From positions 1-64,000 of the forward strand of contig NZ_JAIQZN010000025.1 in assembly GCF_023333585.1 (NCBI RefSeq): 64,000 nucleotides of DNA. Reading direction: 5' to 3'. The notes beneath the pieces were generated by a model. The model saw only the letters and a list, made by a program, of their open reading frames with translations, was not told where the DNA came from and made no database searches. This DNA comes from Argonema antarcticum A004/B2 (GTDB lineage: Bacteria; Cyanobacteriota; Cyanobacteriia; Cyanobacteriales; Aerosakkonemataceae). Numbering within the stretch: position 1 is the first letter of the stretch; each line of letters starts with the position of its first letter. Below are positions 26,083-34,330 of the stretch, in pieces. The position numbers and the translations under genes are program-made.

Positions 26083-26117
26083 CCTCGAAAAAGTAAAAAC
26101 GCATAACTTTTGCCTTT

Positions 26118-27530
26118 ATGACATCAAATCTAGGGATCAAAAAACTTCCAGTCCGTCGTTACCTTTGGCTGTCCCGGTTAATTGCCATCATTGCCTCTGT
26201 AAACTTAGGTTTAGTATTTTTTGACCTGAGTTATATACCTTGGCGCGACTTATACTTGGAATTTGTCCCAAGTATAACTCAATTGTACGACCCGGTTAAG
26301 GGAATTGAACCTCATCGAGAAACCCAGAGATATCTCGACCGGGTAACCAAACTCGAACAACAGATAATCCAGACAGGTTTAGAGTCGTCTGAGGTAGAAA
26401 GCTTACTTTCCGAGTTGCGAACCCTCAGTAACGAAATCATTCAAGATAATCCATTTGCATTGGCAAATAAAAGTGGCTATTTAGAGAAGATAAAAAATAA
26501 AATGCGCGATCGCATAGGCAAAGAATCTGCCCGCGAAGCATTTAGTCAATTTTGGAGTCAAGCTTATCTCTCCCAAGCTGGTTGGCAAAAAGAAGTCAAA
26601 TTTTTTAACAACCATACCCGACCCCTGATGCAAAGTAACTACTATCGCCATACGGGAACTAATGGCAAATTTGTTGATAAATTTTGGCTGATCGATCTAC
26701 CTTTTGTTATTCTATTTGGCTTAGATTTCCTAGTCCGTACTTTCTCGATCGCACGCACCAATCCTCAATTAAACTGGTTCTCAGCAATGCTGCGGCGTTG
26801 GTTTGACGTTTTTTTACTACTACCTTTCTGGCGCTGGTTGCGAATCATTGCAGTCACAATTCGCCTCCACCAAGCTGACTTAATCAATCTCGAACCAGTA
26901 CGACAACAAATTAACCATGATTTCGTTGCTAATTTCGCTGAAGAACTTACTGAAGTCGTGGGAGTTCGGATGATTAGTCAAATGCAAGAGTCAATTCAAC
27001 GGGGTGACGTAACGCGGTGGTTGTTTCATGGGGAAAATCGCCGCCTTTACGTTGATATCAATAATACCAATGAATTGCAAGCGATCGCATCTCGTGTTCT
27101 CAAATTAAGTATCTATGACGTTCTCCCTCAAATCCAACCCGACATCGAAGCTTTAGTGGGTTATATTATTGAAAGTACCTTCAACCAATCTCCTGTTTAT
27201 CAGCAACTTCAGAATCTACCAGGTTTGAGTAATTTACGCACGCAGCTTACCGATAATTTAGCTAAAGATTTGTCTGGTACAGCTTATAAAACACTGACAG
27301 CAACAATAGAAGATCCGCTTGTGGCAGAATTAACGACTCGTTTGGTGGTCAACTTTCAAAAAGCGTTAGAATTGCAACTAAAGAAAAAGCCTCACCAAAC
27401 GGAAATTCAATCCTTGCTCGTAGATATGTTAGAAGAAATCAAAATTAACTACGTCAAAGGCATTGCAGAAGGAGGGGTTGAAAAAATATTGTCAGAATCG
27501 GAACAGATACGTCAAATTGTTCAGGGATGA
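26118..27530 (+). CDS. conserved cyanobacterial membrane protein
   Basis: A 470-residue protein. Hydrophobic segments lie at about 16-40 (near the N-terminus), 195-218 (WLIDLPFVILFGLDFLVRTF) and 232-252 (FDVFLLLPFWRWLRIIAVTI); between the first two is a charged helical domain outside or inside the membrane, and after them a 200-residue helical cytoplasmic part. The two later helices loosely recall the S3-S4 part of ion channels, but the rest does not. I do not recognise a function. Its 3-prime end overlaps the convergent next gene by ten bases. Confidence 0.75.
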   Translation: MTSNLGIKKLPVRRYLWLSRLIAIIASVNLGLVFFDLSYIPWRDLYLEFVPSITQLYDPVKGIEPHRETQRYLDRVTKLEQQIIQTGLESSEVESLLSELRTLSNEIIQDNPFALANKSGYLEKIKNKMRDRIGKESAREAFSQFWSQAYLSQAGWQKEVKFFNNHTRPLMQSNYYRHTGTNGKFVDKFWLIDLPFVILFGLDFLVRTFSIARTNPQLNWFSAMLRRWFDVFLLLPFWRWLRIIAVTIRLHQADLINLEPVRQQINHDFVANFAEELTEVVGVRMISQMQESIQRGDVTRWLFHGENRRLYVDINNTNELQAIASRVLKLSIYDVLPQIQPDIEALVGYIIESTFNQSPVYQQLQNLPGLSNLRTQLTDNLAKDLSGTAYKTLTATIEDPLVAELTTRLVVNFQKALELQLKKKPHQTEIQSLLVDMLEEIKINYVKGIAEGGVEKILSESEQIRQIVQG

Positions 27531-28132
27531 GTTTGCGATCGCAATATTTCTCCATAGCAGACATACCAAAAGTAAAGTGCGATATTAATCTCGCTGAACA
27601 ACTTGGGTACACCCTCAAGCAAACCGGGAATTCCATGACCGTGTAATTTCAGCGAATCAACTACAATGCCAATGAATAATAAACCCATTCCCGTTAGAAG
27701 CAAAAAGTAGGGCGTTGATTTTATTGTCCGTCTGAATGCGAATCCGTATCCGGCAGCAACAAGTCCATATATTAAGCTAGTAACTAGCTTGGGAATACCG
27801 GCAAATGATATGAGATAAATGTGAATACGAAAGATTTCGTTGATGAGAAACCCTCCTGTTAAAAGAGCAGAACAAAGGATAAATACATTGTTTTTACCGC
27901 GCGGTACAATCGTTTTGAGCAATCCAAAAGTAAAAGCACAAACTATAGTTGGTACAGAACACAATAACTGGAATGTCCGGGTTAAAAAACCTATATCTGG
28001 CTCTGAGAAAGTAAACGGAGGTAGGAACAATCCGCCTACTGATGAGCCAAAAAAATTGGCATATATAACTAGAGCAATAACCAGCAGAAAAGATAAAATG
28101 TTGACCCACACAACAGAGCGGTAAATTTTCAT
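27521..28132 (-). CDS. polytopic membrane protein, unknown function
   Basis: About 203 residues from ATG 28132 (MKIYRSVVWVNILSFLLVIA); an upstream TTG/ATG at 28150 is possible. Six or so hydrophobic helices are visible (VWVNILSFLLVIALVIYANF, LLCSVPTIVCAFTFGLL, VFILCSALLTGGFL, LVTSLIYGLVAAGYGFAF, YFLLLTGMGLLFIGIVV). Residues LKLHGHGIPGLLEGVPKLFS stand between the last two. No family is recognised. A CRP-type site lies about 170 bases upstream. Confidence 0.7.
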   Translation of the reverse strand: MKIYRSVVWVNILSFLLVIALVIYANFFGSSVGGLFLPPFTFSEPDIGFLTRTFQLLCSVPTIVCAFTFGLLKTIVPRGKNNVFILCSALLTGGFLINEIFRIHIYLISFAGIPKLVTSLIYGLVAAGYGFAFRRTIKSTPYFLLLTGMGLLFIGIVVDSLKLHGHGIPGLLEGVPKLFSEINIALYFWYVCYGEILRSQTHP

Positions 28133-28298
28133 AACGCGATCGCAAAACACTTTTAATGGTTAGATGCTTCCAATATACTAAATTTATGCTATAAATCCAT
28201 GCGATCGGCCCGACTGACGGACGCTACGACAGCCTATCCATAAATGACCCGAAATGAAAAATGTCAATCTCTGACCGCGCAAAGTATCGGATATTGGG

Positions 28299-28314
28299 TG
28301 TGACGCTAATCACA
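28299..28314. promoter_or_regulatory. CRP/SyCRP1-type operator
   Basis: TGTGACGCTAATCACA is a perfect TGTGA-N6-TCACA palindrome, the consensus of cAMP receptor proteins including cyanobacterial SyCRP1. It is placed about 170 bases upstream of the membrane gene at 28132 and about 300 bases upstream of the terminator at 28601. Confidence 0.6.
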
Positions 28315-28600
28315 AACTGTAGCAAGCGGGTATCACATAGTTAAAAACTACCAAGTCACAATAAATTAATTACCTCATCACATATTTCGATGATTATTAT
28401 CAACATTGTGTAGTACTTTTATCACAGATTAGTGGACAATAATAGCTCAATATAAAGATATCAGCTAAATGCAAATAAAACGCAGCTTCTCCTAAGCAAA
28501 TTATCAATAATTCTCTGGCTATCAATCAACTGGTGCTATCCATCTCCAGTTATATTTTAGTTTTAAAAAGTTTGTCCGCGTTCCTCCTGATCTACAGTAA

Positions 28601-28626
28601 AGCCCGGTGGTGCTACCGGGCTTTTT
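28601..28626 (+). terminator. Rho-independent terminator, orphan
   Basis: Perfect 8-bp stem AGCCCGGT/ACCGGGCT with a six-base loop and a T run. No gene on the plus strand precedes it, so it may end a small RNA. On the minus strand it does not follow a gene either. Confidence 0.85.
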
Positions 28627-28636
28627 ATTAAGTTAC

Positions 28637-28691
28637 CCCAGAAACCCGGTTTCTTCAAGAAACCCGGTTTCTCTGTACCTCACTCACCTGA
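28637..28691. repeat. AGAAACCCGG hairpin repeat, copy 2
   Basis: CAGAAACCCGGTTTCTTCAA then a second arm, followed by CTGTACCTCACTCACCTGA. It is the shorter two-arm version of the repeat at 1829-1899. Confidence 0.85.
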
Positions 28692-28721
28692 ATAGATCTG
28701 TAAATGACTAATAACAAATCC

Positions 28722-28961
28722 TTATGTTTTAGTTTTAGCAGTCAGCGTCAAATCGCTCATTCCCCAAGTTTCAAAGAACTGCCGAAATAGAAATTCACTG
28801 GCTGAAGTTAAGTCTCCATCAGAAGCGATCGCTCCTCCTGAGATTATGTTTCCCGCATCGGTTCGGAAAACCAGTTGTAGTTCCCCCTCTTCATCTTTTT
28901 GAATTGCCAAACTACCTCTAGCCAAAACTTGACCAGCGCGACTCGAAATCGTACAGCGCAT
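28722..28961 (-). CDS. small conserved cyanobacterial protein
   Basis: A 79-residue soluble protein (MRCTISSRAGQVLARGSLAI) with beta-rich first half (GELQLVFRTDAGNIISGGAI) and a helix SASEFLFRQFFETWG. No function is known. It lies 35 bases after the metallo-hydrolase gene in the same direction, so the two may share a transcript. Confidence 0.7.
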   Translation of the reverse strand: MRCTISSRAGQVLARGSLAIQKDEEGELQLVFRTDAGNIISGGAIASDGDLTSASEFLFRQFFETWGMSDLTLTAKTKT

Positions 28962-28996
28962 TTTTAATTCCTAGATAAAAGAACACAAACGTTACT

Positions 28997-29776
28997 TTAC
29001 AAAACTAATGCCCGCTGCTCTAATTGCAGTTCAAAACGCTCCCCAGGTTTTGCTTCGATCACCCGCGTCGCGAGATTATTTTCAGCCAAACTAGAGCGCA
29101 ATTCATCTGCACTTCCCACAACCCGAAGAAAAGACATCAGCAATCCCTCAAAGGTCACATCTCCTCCAGCAGCTGTGGGTAACATCACTTGGGGTTGCAG
29201 CAATTTTGCCACATCTAAAGCACTTTTAGTACCCTTGATAATCGGCCCAAGTAAAGGTAGCGCCAAGTCAATTATCGGCGTAATTACCACATCGACAGGT
29301 GCCGCTTCTTTCAGCAACGGGGAATGATATCCGTGCGGTTCGTAATAGAGAGTCAAGCCAGTTTCTAACTCTTTGAGGAGATAACCATTTTCAATCAATG
29401 TGGGGCCAATGGGAGAGCCAGGAATTGCCTTGATTTGGAGGCTTTTATTCAACGCAAATGTCTCCCCGTGAGCGAGTGCCGTTACCTGGGTGTAACCTAA
29501 CTCCCGCGCTACTTTAGCAGCATTAGGAGAACCTACAACGGGAATTTTGCGATCGATCTGTTTAAGCGTCGGTGGGTGCGCGTGATCTTCCAAACCCTGA
29601 GATAGCAGAATCAGGTCAATATTCTCTGGTATTGGGCGTTCAGTACCCTTAGAGCCTTTGAACAGCCAGTCGATGTTACCGAAAACTAACGAACCAACCA
29701 GCCAAGGATCGAGGAGAATTCGTTTCCCGCCGATTTCAATCAACCAGGAATTGCTGTCTAACCAGGTCAGGTGCAT
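28997..29776 (-). CDS. MBL-fold protein with incomplete metal motif
   Basis: A 259-residue metallo-beta-lactamase-fold protein of the UlaG-like group: LTWLDSNSWLIEIGGKRILL, DPWLVGSLVFGN at the first loops, GYHSPLLKEAAPVDVVITP and VMLPTAAGGDV later. The usual HxHxDH signature is QGLEDH in LLSQGLEDHAHP: the first two His are Gln and Leu while the Asp-His is kept. A single-metal or non-catalytic role is therefore likely. This variant is, I believe, typical of a cyanobacterial/plant branch and not a local mutation. Confidence 0.82.
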   Translation of the reverse strand: MHLTWLDSNSWLIEIGGKRILLDPWLVGSLVFGNIDWLFKGSKGTERPIPENIDLILLSQGLEDHAHPPTLKQIDRKIPVVGSPNAAKVARELGYTQVTALAHGETFALNKSLQIKAIPGSPIGPTLIENGYLLKELETGLTLYYEPHGYHSPLLKEAAPVDVVITPIIDLALPLLGPIIKGTKSALDVAKLLQPQVMLPTAAGGDVTFEGLLMSFLRVVGSADELRSSLAENNLATRVIEAKPGERFELQLEQRALVL

Positions 29777-29856
29777 AGCAGATATGAAAATGTCGCTTCT
29801 TTTTATTTTATGCTATTGTTACGAAATTTTAATCAAAATTAGGACTTACGCTTTTC

Positions 29857-29931
29857 TCCCCTCTAGCCCTCCAAATCTGGGGGGAACAGGACTTTTATCC
29901 CCCCAGATTTGGGGGGCTAGGGGGCAAAACA
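29857..29931. repeat. GC-rich inverted repeat
   Basis: Arms CCCTCTAGCCCTCCAAATCT and AGATTTGGGGGGCTAGGGGG surround a short A/T spacer. This is a common dispersed cyanobacterial palindrome and could act as terminator for the convergent or adjacent transcripts. Confidence 0.75.
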
Positions 29932-29958
29932 TTGGTTTTTGCCTAACTCCTGAAAATA

Positions 29959-30768
29959 TTAATCATGAATTGTGCCATCAGGCATAATTGTCCCAGCTAA
30001 GTTTGCTCCCACCAGTTTCACAAAAATGCGTCCGCTAGACCCGACTTTGGCTCCTCTCAAATCGGCTCCCCTCAAATCGGCTCCACTCAAATCGGCTCCA
30101 ATTAAATTAGCTTCGCGTAAATTGGCTTCTCGAAGATCGGCTTGCAGCAGATTAGCTCTAAACAAATCGGCTTTAAATAAGTTGGCTCCATTAAGATTAG
30201 TTTTGTGCAGAAAGGCATCTTTGAGATTGGCACCAGTTAGGTTAGCGCGGCTCAGGTTTCTTCCAGATAAATCTTTTTCGCTTAAGTCTGCCTGACTCAT
30301 GTCTTTTCCACTCAAGTCTGCATTTTGTTTCTGGGATTGAGAGTGAGATTGATGTGGGTATTGAGAGTAAGATTGATGTGGGTATTGAGAGTAAGATTGA
30401 TGCGGGGATTGCGAGTGAGATTGATGCGGGGATTGCGAGTGAGATTGATGCGGGGATTGCGAGTGAGATTGATGCGGGGATTGCGAGTGAGATTGATGCG
30501 GGGATTGCGAGTGGCTTTGATGCGGGGATTGAGGTTGCTTTTGTTTAGCTGTATTTGGAGGTTTTGGTTGAAAAGAGCGCAAGCGATCGCGAGCTTCATT
30601 GATTTGTTTTAGTTTGTCTTGCGCTTTCTCTTGTAATCGGATATTATCTTTAGGAATGCGGTCAGGATGCCAAATAAATGCCAAATCTTTGTAAGCCTGG
30701 TTAACATCTTCAAGAGTTGCTCCCGGCTCCAGTTCAAGTATTTTGTAATATTTATCCAAGTCATTCAT
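29959..30768 (-). CDS. J-domain protein with Ser/His/Gln repeat linker and pentapeptide repeats
   Basis: A 269-residue three-part protein. Residues 1-68 are a DnaJ domain with the HPD motif (AFIWHPDRIPKD), which stimulates Hsp70 ATPase. Residues about 80-150 are eight-residue repeats of the SPHQSHSQ type, encoded by a nearly perfect 24-bp tandem repeat. Residues about 155-260 are pentapeptide repeats (A(D/N)Lxx: ANLTGANLKDAFLHKTNLNG), forming a right-handed helix. Such fusions may bring DnaK to a target bound by the pentapeptide part; this is inference. Start ATG 30768. Confidence 0.87.
   Translation of the reverse strand: MNDLDKYYKILELEPGATLEDVNQAYKDLAFIWHPDRIPKDNIRLQEKAQDKLKQINEARDRLRSFQPKPPNTAKQKQPQSPHQSHSQSPHQSHSQSPHQSHSQSPHQSHSQSPHQSHSQSPHQSYSQYPHQSYSQYPHQSHSQSQKQNADLSGKDMSQADLSEKDLSGRNLSRANLTGANLKDAFLHKTNLNGANLFKADLFRANLLQADLREANLREANLIGADLSGADLRGADLRGAKVGSSGRIFVKLVGANLAGTIMPDGTIHD
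30345..30530 (-). repeat. 24-bp coding tandem repeat
   Basis: About seven to eight units of ATTGCGAGTGAGATTGATGC-type sequence (24 bp each, plus strand) in the linker of the J-domain gene. The in-frame length allows expansion without frameshift. Confidence 0.9.
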
Positions 30769-30851
30769 AAAAGTTTTTTAGTCATTAGTGATTGGGATAT
30801 CAGTGCATTCGTGTATATCAGTGTCGTGCTGCATTAGTCATTTGAGTAACA

Positions 30852-31595
30852 ATGAGTACAAAAAATCATCCTAACTTTTTTGGCCGAGTAACAGCCATTA
30901 TCTTTATCATCCTCTGCGGGCTGATTCTGAGTGCCTGTCAGACTCTGGAAGTCGTGTCAGCTGTTTATCAGGATCGGGCCATCCACAGCCCAGACGGCAT
31001 TGGTAAAGTTTACATGGGCAGAGAGATAGCCCAAGTTATGGGACACCAGGGAGCGATGTGGCTGGAGCGATCGAGTCGCGAGAAAGAAGAACAACCAAAC
31101 CTTGTGGTAGAAGCCCTCGACTTGAAACCAACCGATATTGTAGCCGACATTGGAGCCGGTACAGGTTATTTCAGTTTTCGGATTAGTCCCTTAGTGCCAG
31201 AAGGGAAAGTTTTGGCTGTAGATATTCAACCCCAGATGCTTGACATTATTAACTTTTTGAATAAGGAGAACAGTGTTACTAATGTCGAACCTATTTTGGC
31301 AAGCGTTACCGACCCCAAACTCCCCCCGCAAAGTATTGACCTAGCCTTAATGGTAGATGCTTATCACGAATTCAGCTATCCTAAAGAAGTCATGGAAGGA
31401 ATAGTGACGGCGCTCAAACCGGGTGGACGGGTAGTTCTCGTTGAATACCGGGGCGAAAATCCATTTGTGATGATCAAACCGCTACATAAAATGACACAAA
31501 ACCAAGTCCGCAAAGAAATGTCAGCGATCGGTCTTGTCTGGGTTGAAACGAAAAATATTTTGCCTCAGCAGCATATAATGGTGTTCAAAAAGTAG
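30852..31595 (+). CDS. lipoprotein class I SAM-dependent methyltransferase
   Basis: A 247-residue protein. The N-terminus has a signal with lipobox LSAC (ILCGLILSACQTLEV), so it should be exported and lipid-anchored. The rest is a Rossmann methyltransferase: motif I VADIGAGTGYFSFRI, VLAVDIQPQMLDII, LALMVDAYHEFSYPKEVMEG and LKPGGRVVLVEYRG. Exported SAM enzymes are unexpected because SAM is cytoplasmic, although similar proteins occur in several bacteria. Substrate unknown. ATG 30852 follows an AT-rich leader. Confidence 0.85.
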   Translation: MSTKNHPNFFGRVTAIIFIILCGLILSACQTLEVVSAVYQDRAIHSPDGIGKVYMGREIAQVMGHQGAMWLERSSREKEEQPNLVVEALDLKPTDIVADIGAGTGYFSFRISPLVPEGKVLAVDIQPQMLDIINFLNKENSVTNVEPILASVTDPKLPPQSIDLALMVDAYHEFSYPKEVMEGIVTALKPGGRVVLVEYRGENPFVMIKPLHKMTQNQVRKEMSAIGLVWVETKNILPQQHIMVFKK

Positions 31596-31636
31596 CGTAT
31601 TTTAATGAATACAAAACGCGAAAGAGGGAGGTATTA

Positions 31637-31912
31637 CTAATTTTTTCCTCGTTGTTTAGCCGTTTCTTCCTCAAGCTTGATAGCTAAATCGATGAGAAAT
31701 CGTACATGATTAATTGTTGAGGTTATATCGTCTTGATTTATAGGACAGCCGAACCGGGCAAAGCTTTCTTGTGGATGTTGCCAACGCAACCAAAGCTTTC
31801 CGTTGATCAGCTTAGTAGTTAGCCGCCAGCCTTTATATTGTGCAGGGATTTGCTGAAATTCTTGATCAGATGAGTTGGATGGTTCCGTTTCAGGTTCGCT
31901 AACTAGCATCAT
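31637..31912 (-). CDS. small conserved hypothetical protein
   Basis: A 91-residue soluble protein with a disordered acidic start (EPETEPSNSSDQEFQQIPAQ), a compact core YKGWRLTTKLINGKLWLRWQ and an RFLIDLAIKLEEETAKQ helix. It appears to be cyanobacteria-specific. Convergent with the methyltransferase gene. No function known. Confidence 0.65.
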   Translation of the reverse strand: MMLVSEPETEPSNSSDQEFQQIPAQYKGWRLTTKLINGKLWLRWQHPQESFARFGCPINQDDITSTINHVRFLIDLAIKLEEETAKQRGKN

Positions 31913-32200
31913 CGTCTTAGGGTTTTAACTCAATATGTTTAATATTCAGTGAAAATACTGTCGTTAGTCGTGACTAAACTCTTTAGCAAACGGTGATAAT
32001 TAAAAGGCGATCGCGTGAGCTGAGGGTTTAACTCCCCGTGACTAAACCTAAGCCATCAGTGTGAGCGGAGTCACACTTACCGACTTCGTGTAGAATCCTT
32101 ATATAGCAACCGATGAAAGTCAGTTAGGACGTTCTTAATTCCTGAAACCCTGGCGGATTCTATCCCCTTCTTCCCCTAGCCCCTAGCTATAGTTATGGCC

Positions 32201-33373
32201 TCAATGAGCGCCTAAAATCGTTTGCAAACCCCCCACCAGTCGCCCAATGCCTTCTACAGCCGTCTCCTCTTTGATAGCACCATAGGCAACGCGCAGGTAA
32301 CACCCATCTTCCATACCAAAGGTAGTCCCTGGAATTACGGCTACCCCATGTTCCCGGATCAGCCGCTCTACCAACTCCATCGCGCCTAGCTGAGTGCGGA
32401 CTTTGAGCAGAAAATAGAAAGCGCCATCGGCTTTAGGAATAGTACATAAGTCTTGAATGCGATCGAATTCTTTTAAGCACTTTTCTCGCACTACTGCGAT
32501 CGCACTCAACTTTTCTTTACAATATCCCACACCTGCCTGCAACGCTCCCAAAGCCGCATATTGGGAGATAACTGGCGGACAAATCAGAATTGTATCCTGA
32601 ATTTTCTTGACCGAAAGGAGTAAATGTTCGGGGATTACCATGTAGCCGATGCGCCAACTGGCAAAACCGTAAGCTTTGGAAAGAGAATAAAGCAAAATGG
32701 TGTACTCACAACTTTCTGGATTTGCTCCTGGGGAGAAGTGATGTACGCCATTGTAGGTAAAATATTCGTAAGCTTCATCACTAATATGGTAGATACCGTG
32801 GTGACGACAAATTTCGTTTACCGCTTGCAATGCTTCTTTTGGATAGACTGCGCCAGTGGGGTTGTTGGGTGAAATAGTGACGACGGCGCGGGTTTTTGCG
32901 GTGATGGCTTTTTCGATCGAATCTGGAATTAACTGATAATTTGCATCGGTAGGTACAAGTACTGCTTGGCAACTCGCCATTGCGATCGCCATTTCGTGAT
33001 TAAAATAATATGGTGAAATCAGAATAATTTCATCCCCAGGCGAAGTAATTGCCAGCACCGCATTCATAAACGCCATATTTCCGCCAGCGGTCACCACAAT
33101 ACAGCGATTATCATCAATTTCGATCTTATTTTCCATTAAAAGTTTGCTTTTTATCGCTGCTTGCAACAACGGAATTCCCTCTACCGCTTGGTACTTGTGA
33201 TTTTGGGGATTGGCTAGAAATTCGGTAATTTGCTCGATCGCTGACGGCGGCGGGCCATAATAGACTACCCCTTGTCCCAAAGAAATCGTCCCCGGATGCT
33301 GGCGAATTAGTTCCCCCACTACCGGGATAATTGGCGATTGCACCGCCTGCATTCTCAGAGTTTCCTTTCTCAT
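32201..33373 (-). CDS. class I/II PLP-dependent aminotransferase
   Basis: A 390-residue fold-type I aminotransferase: VVYYGPPPSAIEQI, TAGGNMAFMNAVLAI, SPNNPTGAVYPKEAL (substrate/PLP Asn), ISDEAYEYFTYNG (PLP Asp and Tyr), SLSKAYGFASWRIGYM (Schiff-base Lys) and LRVAYGAI (carboxylate-binding Arg). It transfers amino groups between amino and oxo acids; the exact substrate cannot be read. Its ATG overlaps the stop of the upstream nuclease-like gene (ATGA), so the two are co-transcribed. A second ATG (Met8, MQAVQSP) is possible. Confidence 0.92.
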   Translation of the reverse strand: MRKETLRMQAVQSPIIPVVGELIRQHPGTISLGQGVVYYGPPPSAIEQITEFLANPQNHKYQAVEGIPLLQAAIKSKLLMENKIEIDDNRCIVVTAGGNMAFMNAVLAITSPGDEIILISPYYFNHEMAIAMASCQAVLVPTDANYQLIPDSIEKAITAKTRAVVTISPNNPTGAVYPKEALQAVNEICRHHGIYHISDEAYEYFTYNGVHHFSPGANPESCEYTILLYSLSKAYGFASWRIGYMVIPEHLLLSVKKIQDTILICPPVISQYAALGALQAGVGYCKEKLSAIAVVREKCLKEFDRIQDLCTIPKADGAFYFLLKVRTQLGAMELVERLIREHGVAVIPGTTFGMEDGCYLRVAYGAIKEETAVEGIGRLVGGLQTILGAH

Positions 33374-34287
33374 TCAATTCCAAATCTAGCCAACAAATCT
33401 TCGCGAGACAATTGCAGAAGCAGACGCGAATACTCCTCTGGCGGTAACTTTAGCAAAGGCTCAATTACCCTCGACAGTTCCTCATCCACAGAGTCAAATC
33501 GCAGTCTCAACAAGTTTCCCACCACCAGGCGACGTTCCTGTAAACTTCCTTCTCGTACTCCTTCTTGTACTCCTTCCCGTAAAGTATTTTCCCGCCATTC
33601 CAGATAAGCTGGTGTTAAATTCATAATCAATTCCCTCTCATCTTCGGTTAAATTGTCTTTTCTTTCGACATTAATACGCCAGGTAGAAATCAGTTCTAAA
33701 ACGTTGCGGCGTAATGGGTTTTCGGGAGGAAGTGCGGTAATTTCATTAATAGCTTGCTGCTGAGTTGTCCCTTTTCCCAGAATTCTCAGCCAGAGAGTCT
33801 GTTCTGTAAGGGGTAATTGGTTTATCGCCACTACCGCTGTCTTCAGAGCATCGGCTAAAAAGTAAACGCCTATAGGCCAATTGTCTGGATCTAGTCTAGC
33901 GCCAAAGCTATCGAGTAAGGCGGCGGAAGCGGAAGTTGCCAAAATCCACAAGCGGGGTAATTCGGCTTCGGGAAGTTCCTCGTCTTCGCGCCTAGCTTTG
34001 CGCTGTAACTCGCTGTGGAGAGAAAATAGTTTCACCATACAGCTGCGAATCTCGGTTTTGCTGGGTTGATTGCGAAATGGTTCCAGCAGACAGGGAGTAG
34101 ATACCATTTTACCTAGTAATCCCAGTATTTCGCGATCGGCTGTTGGATTTGGTGCAAAGCAGATATCGACTTGGCGGACTTCCCCAGCTATTTCGCGGCT
34201 GATTTCTACTTCGCCAAGCGGTGCGAGTAGTTCTTCTAGATACTGCTTGGCAAATTGGTCGTGCGGTTGTCGGGTCATCCGATGCAA
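33370..34287 (-). CDS. DUF4351/Rpn-like PD-(D/E)XK family protein
   Basis: A 305-residue protein. The N-terminus (MTRQPHDQFAKQYLEELLAP, then EISREIAGEVRQVDICFAPN) carries the acidic residues of a PD-(D/E)XK-like fold as in cyanobacterial Rpn-type proteins. The middle is helical; the end (NLLRLRFDSVDEELSRVIEP, LPPEEYSRLLLQLSREDLL) is DUF4351-like. MTRQ (Met4) is the likely start. Such genes are abundant, move frequently and have uncertain function. Coupled to the aminotransferase by ATGA overlap. Confidence 0.78.
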   Translation of the reverse strand: MHRMTRQPHDQFAKQYLEELLAPLGEVEISREIAGEVRQVDICFAPNPTADREILGLLGKMVSTPCLLEPFRNQPSKTEIRSCMVKLFSLHSELQRKARREDEELPEAELPRLWILATSASAALLDSFGARLDPDNWPIGVYFLADALKTAVVAINQLPLTEQTLWLRILGKGTTQQQAINEITALPPENPLRRNVLELISTWRINVERKDNLTEDERELIMNLTPAYLEWRENTLREGVQEGVREGSLQERRLVVGNLLRLRFDSVDEELSRVIEPLLKLPPEEYSRLLLQLSREDLLARFGIE

Positions 34288-34330
34288 GGATTTTGGATTT
34301 GGGATTTTATATATTATATGTTGTCAATAT

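Larger units (their letters stand above)
28133..28721. other. intergenic region with CRP-type site and orphan terminator
   Basis: About 590 bases. It contains a perfect CRP-type palindrome (28299-28314), several TCACA/TGTGA half-sites, an orphan terminator (28601-28626) and a hairpin repeat (28637-28691). A small RNA between 28320 and 28626 on the plus strand is possible. Confidence 0.6.

Noticed and set aside
30325-30612. Plus-strand repeat-rich frames in 30.3-30.6 kb
   Set aside because: They are antisense reflections of the 24-bp coding repeat in the J-domain gene and have no independent support.
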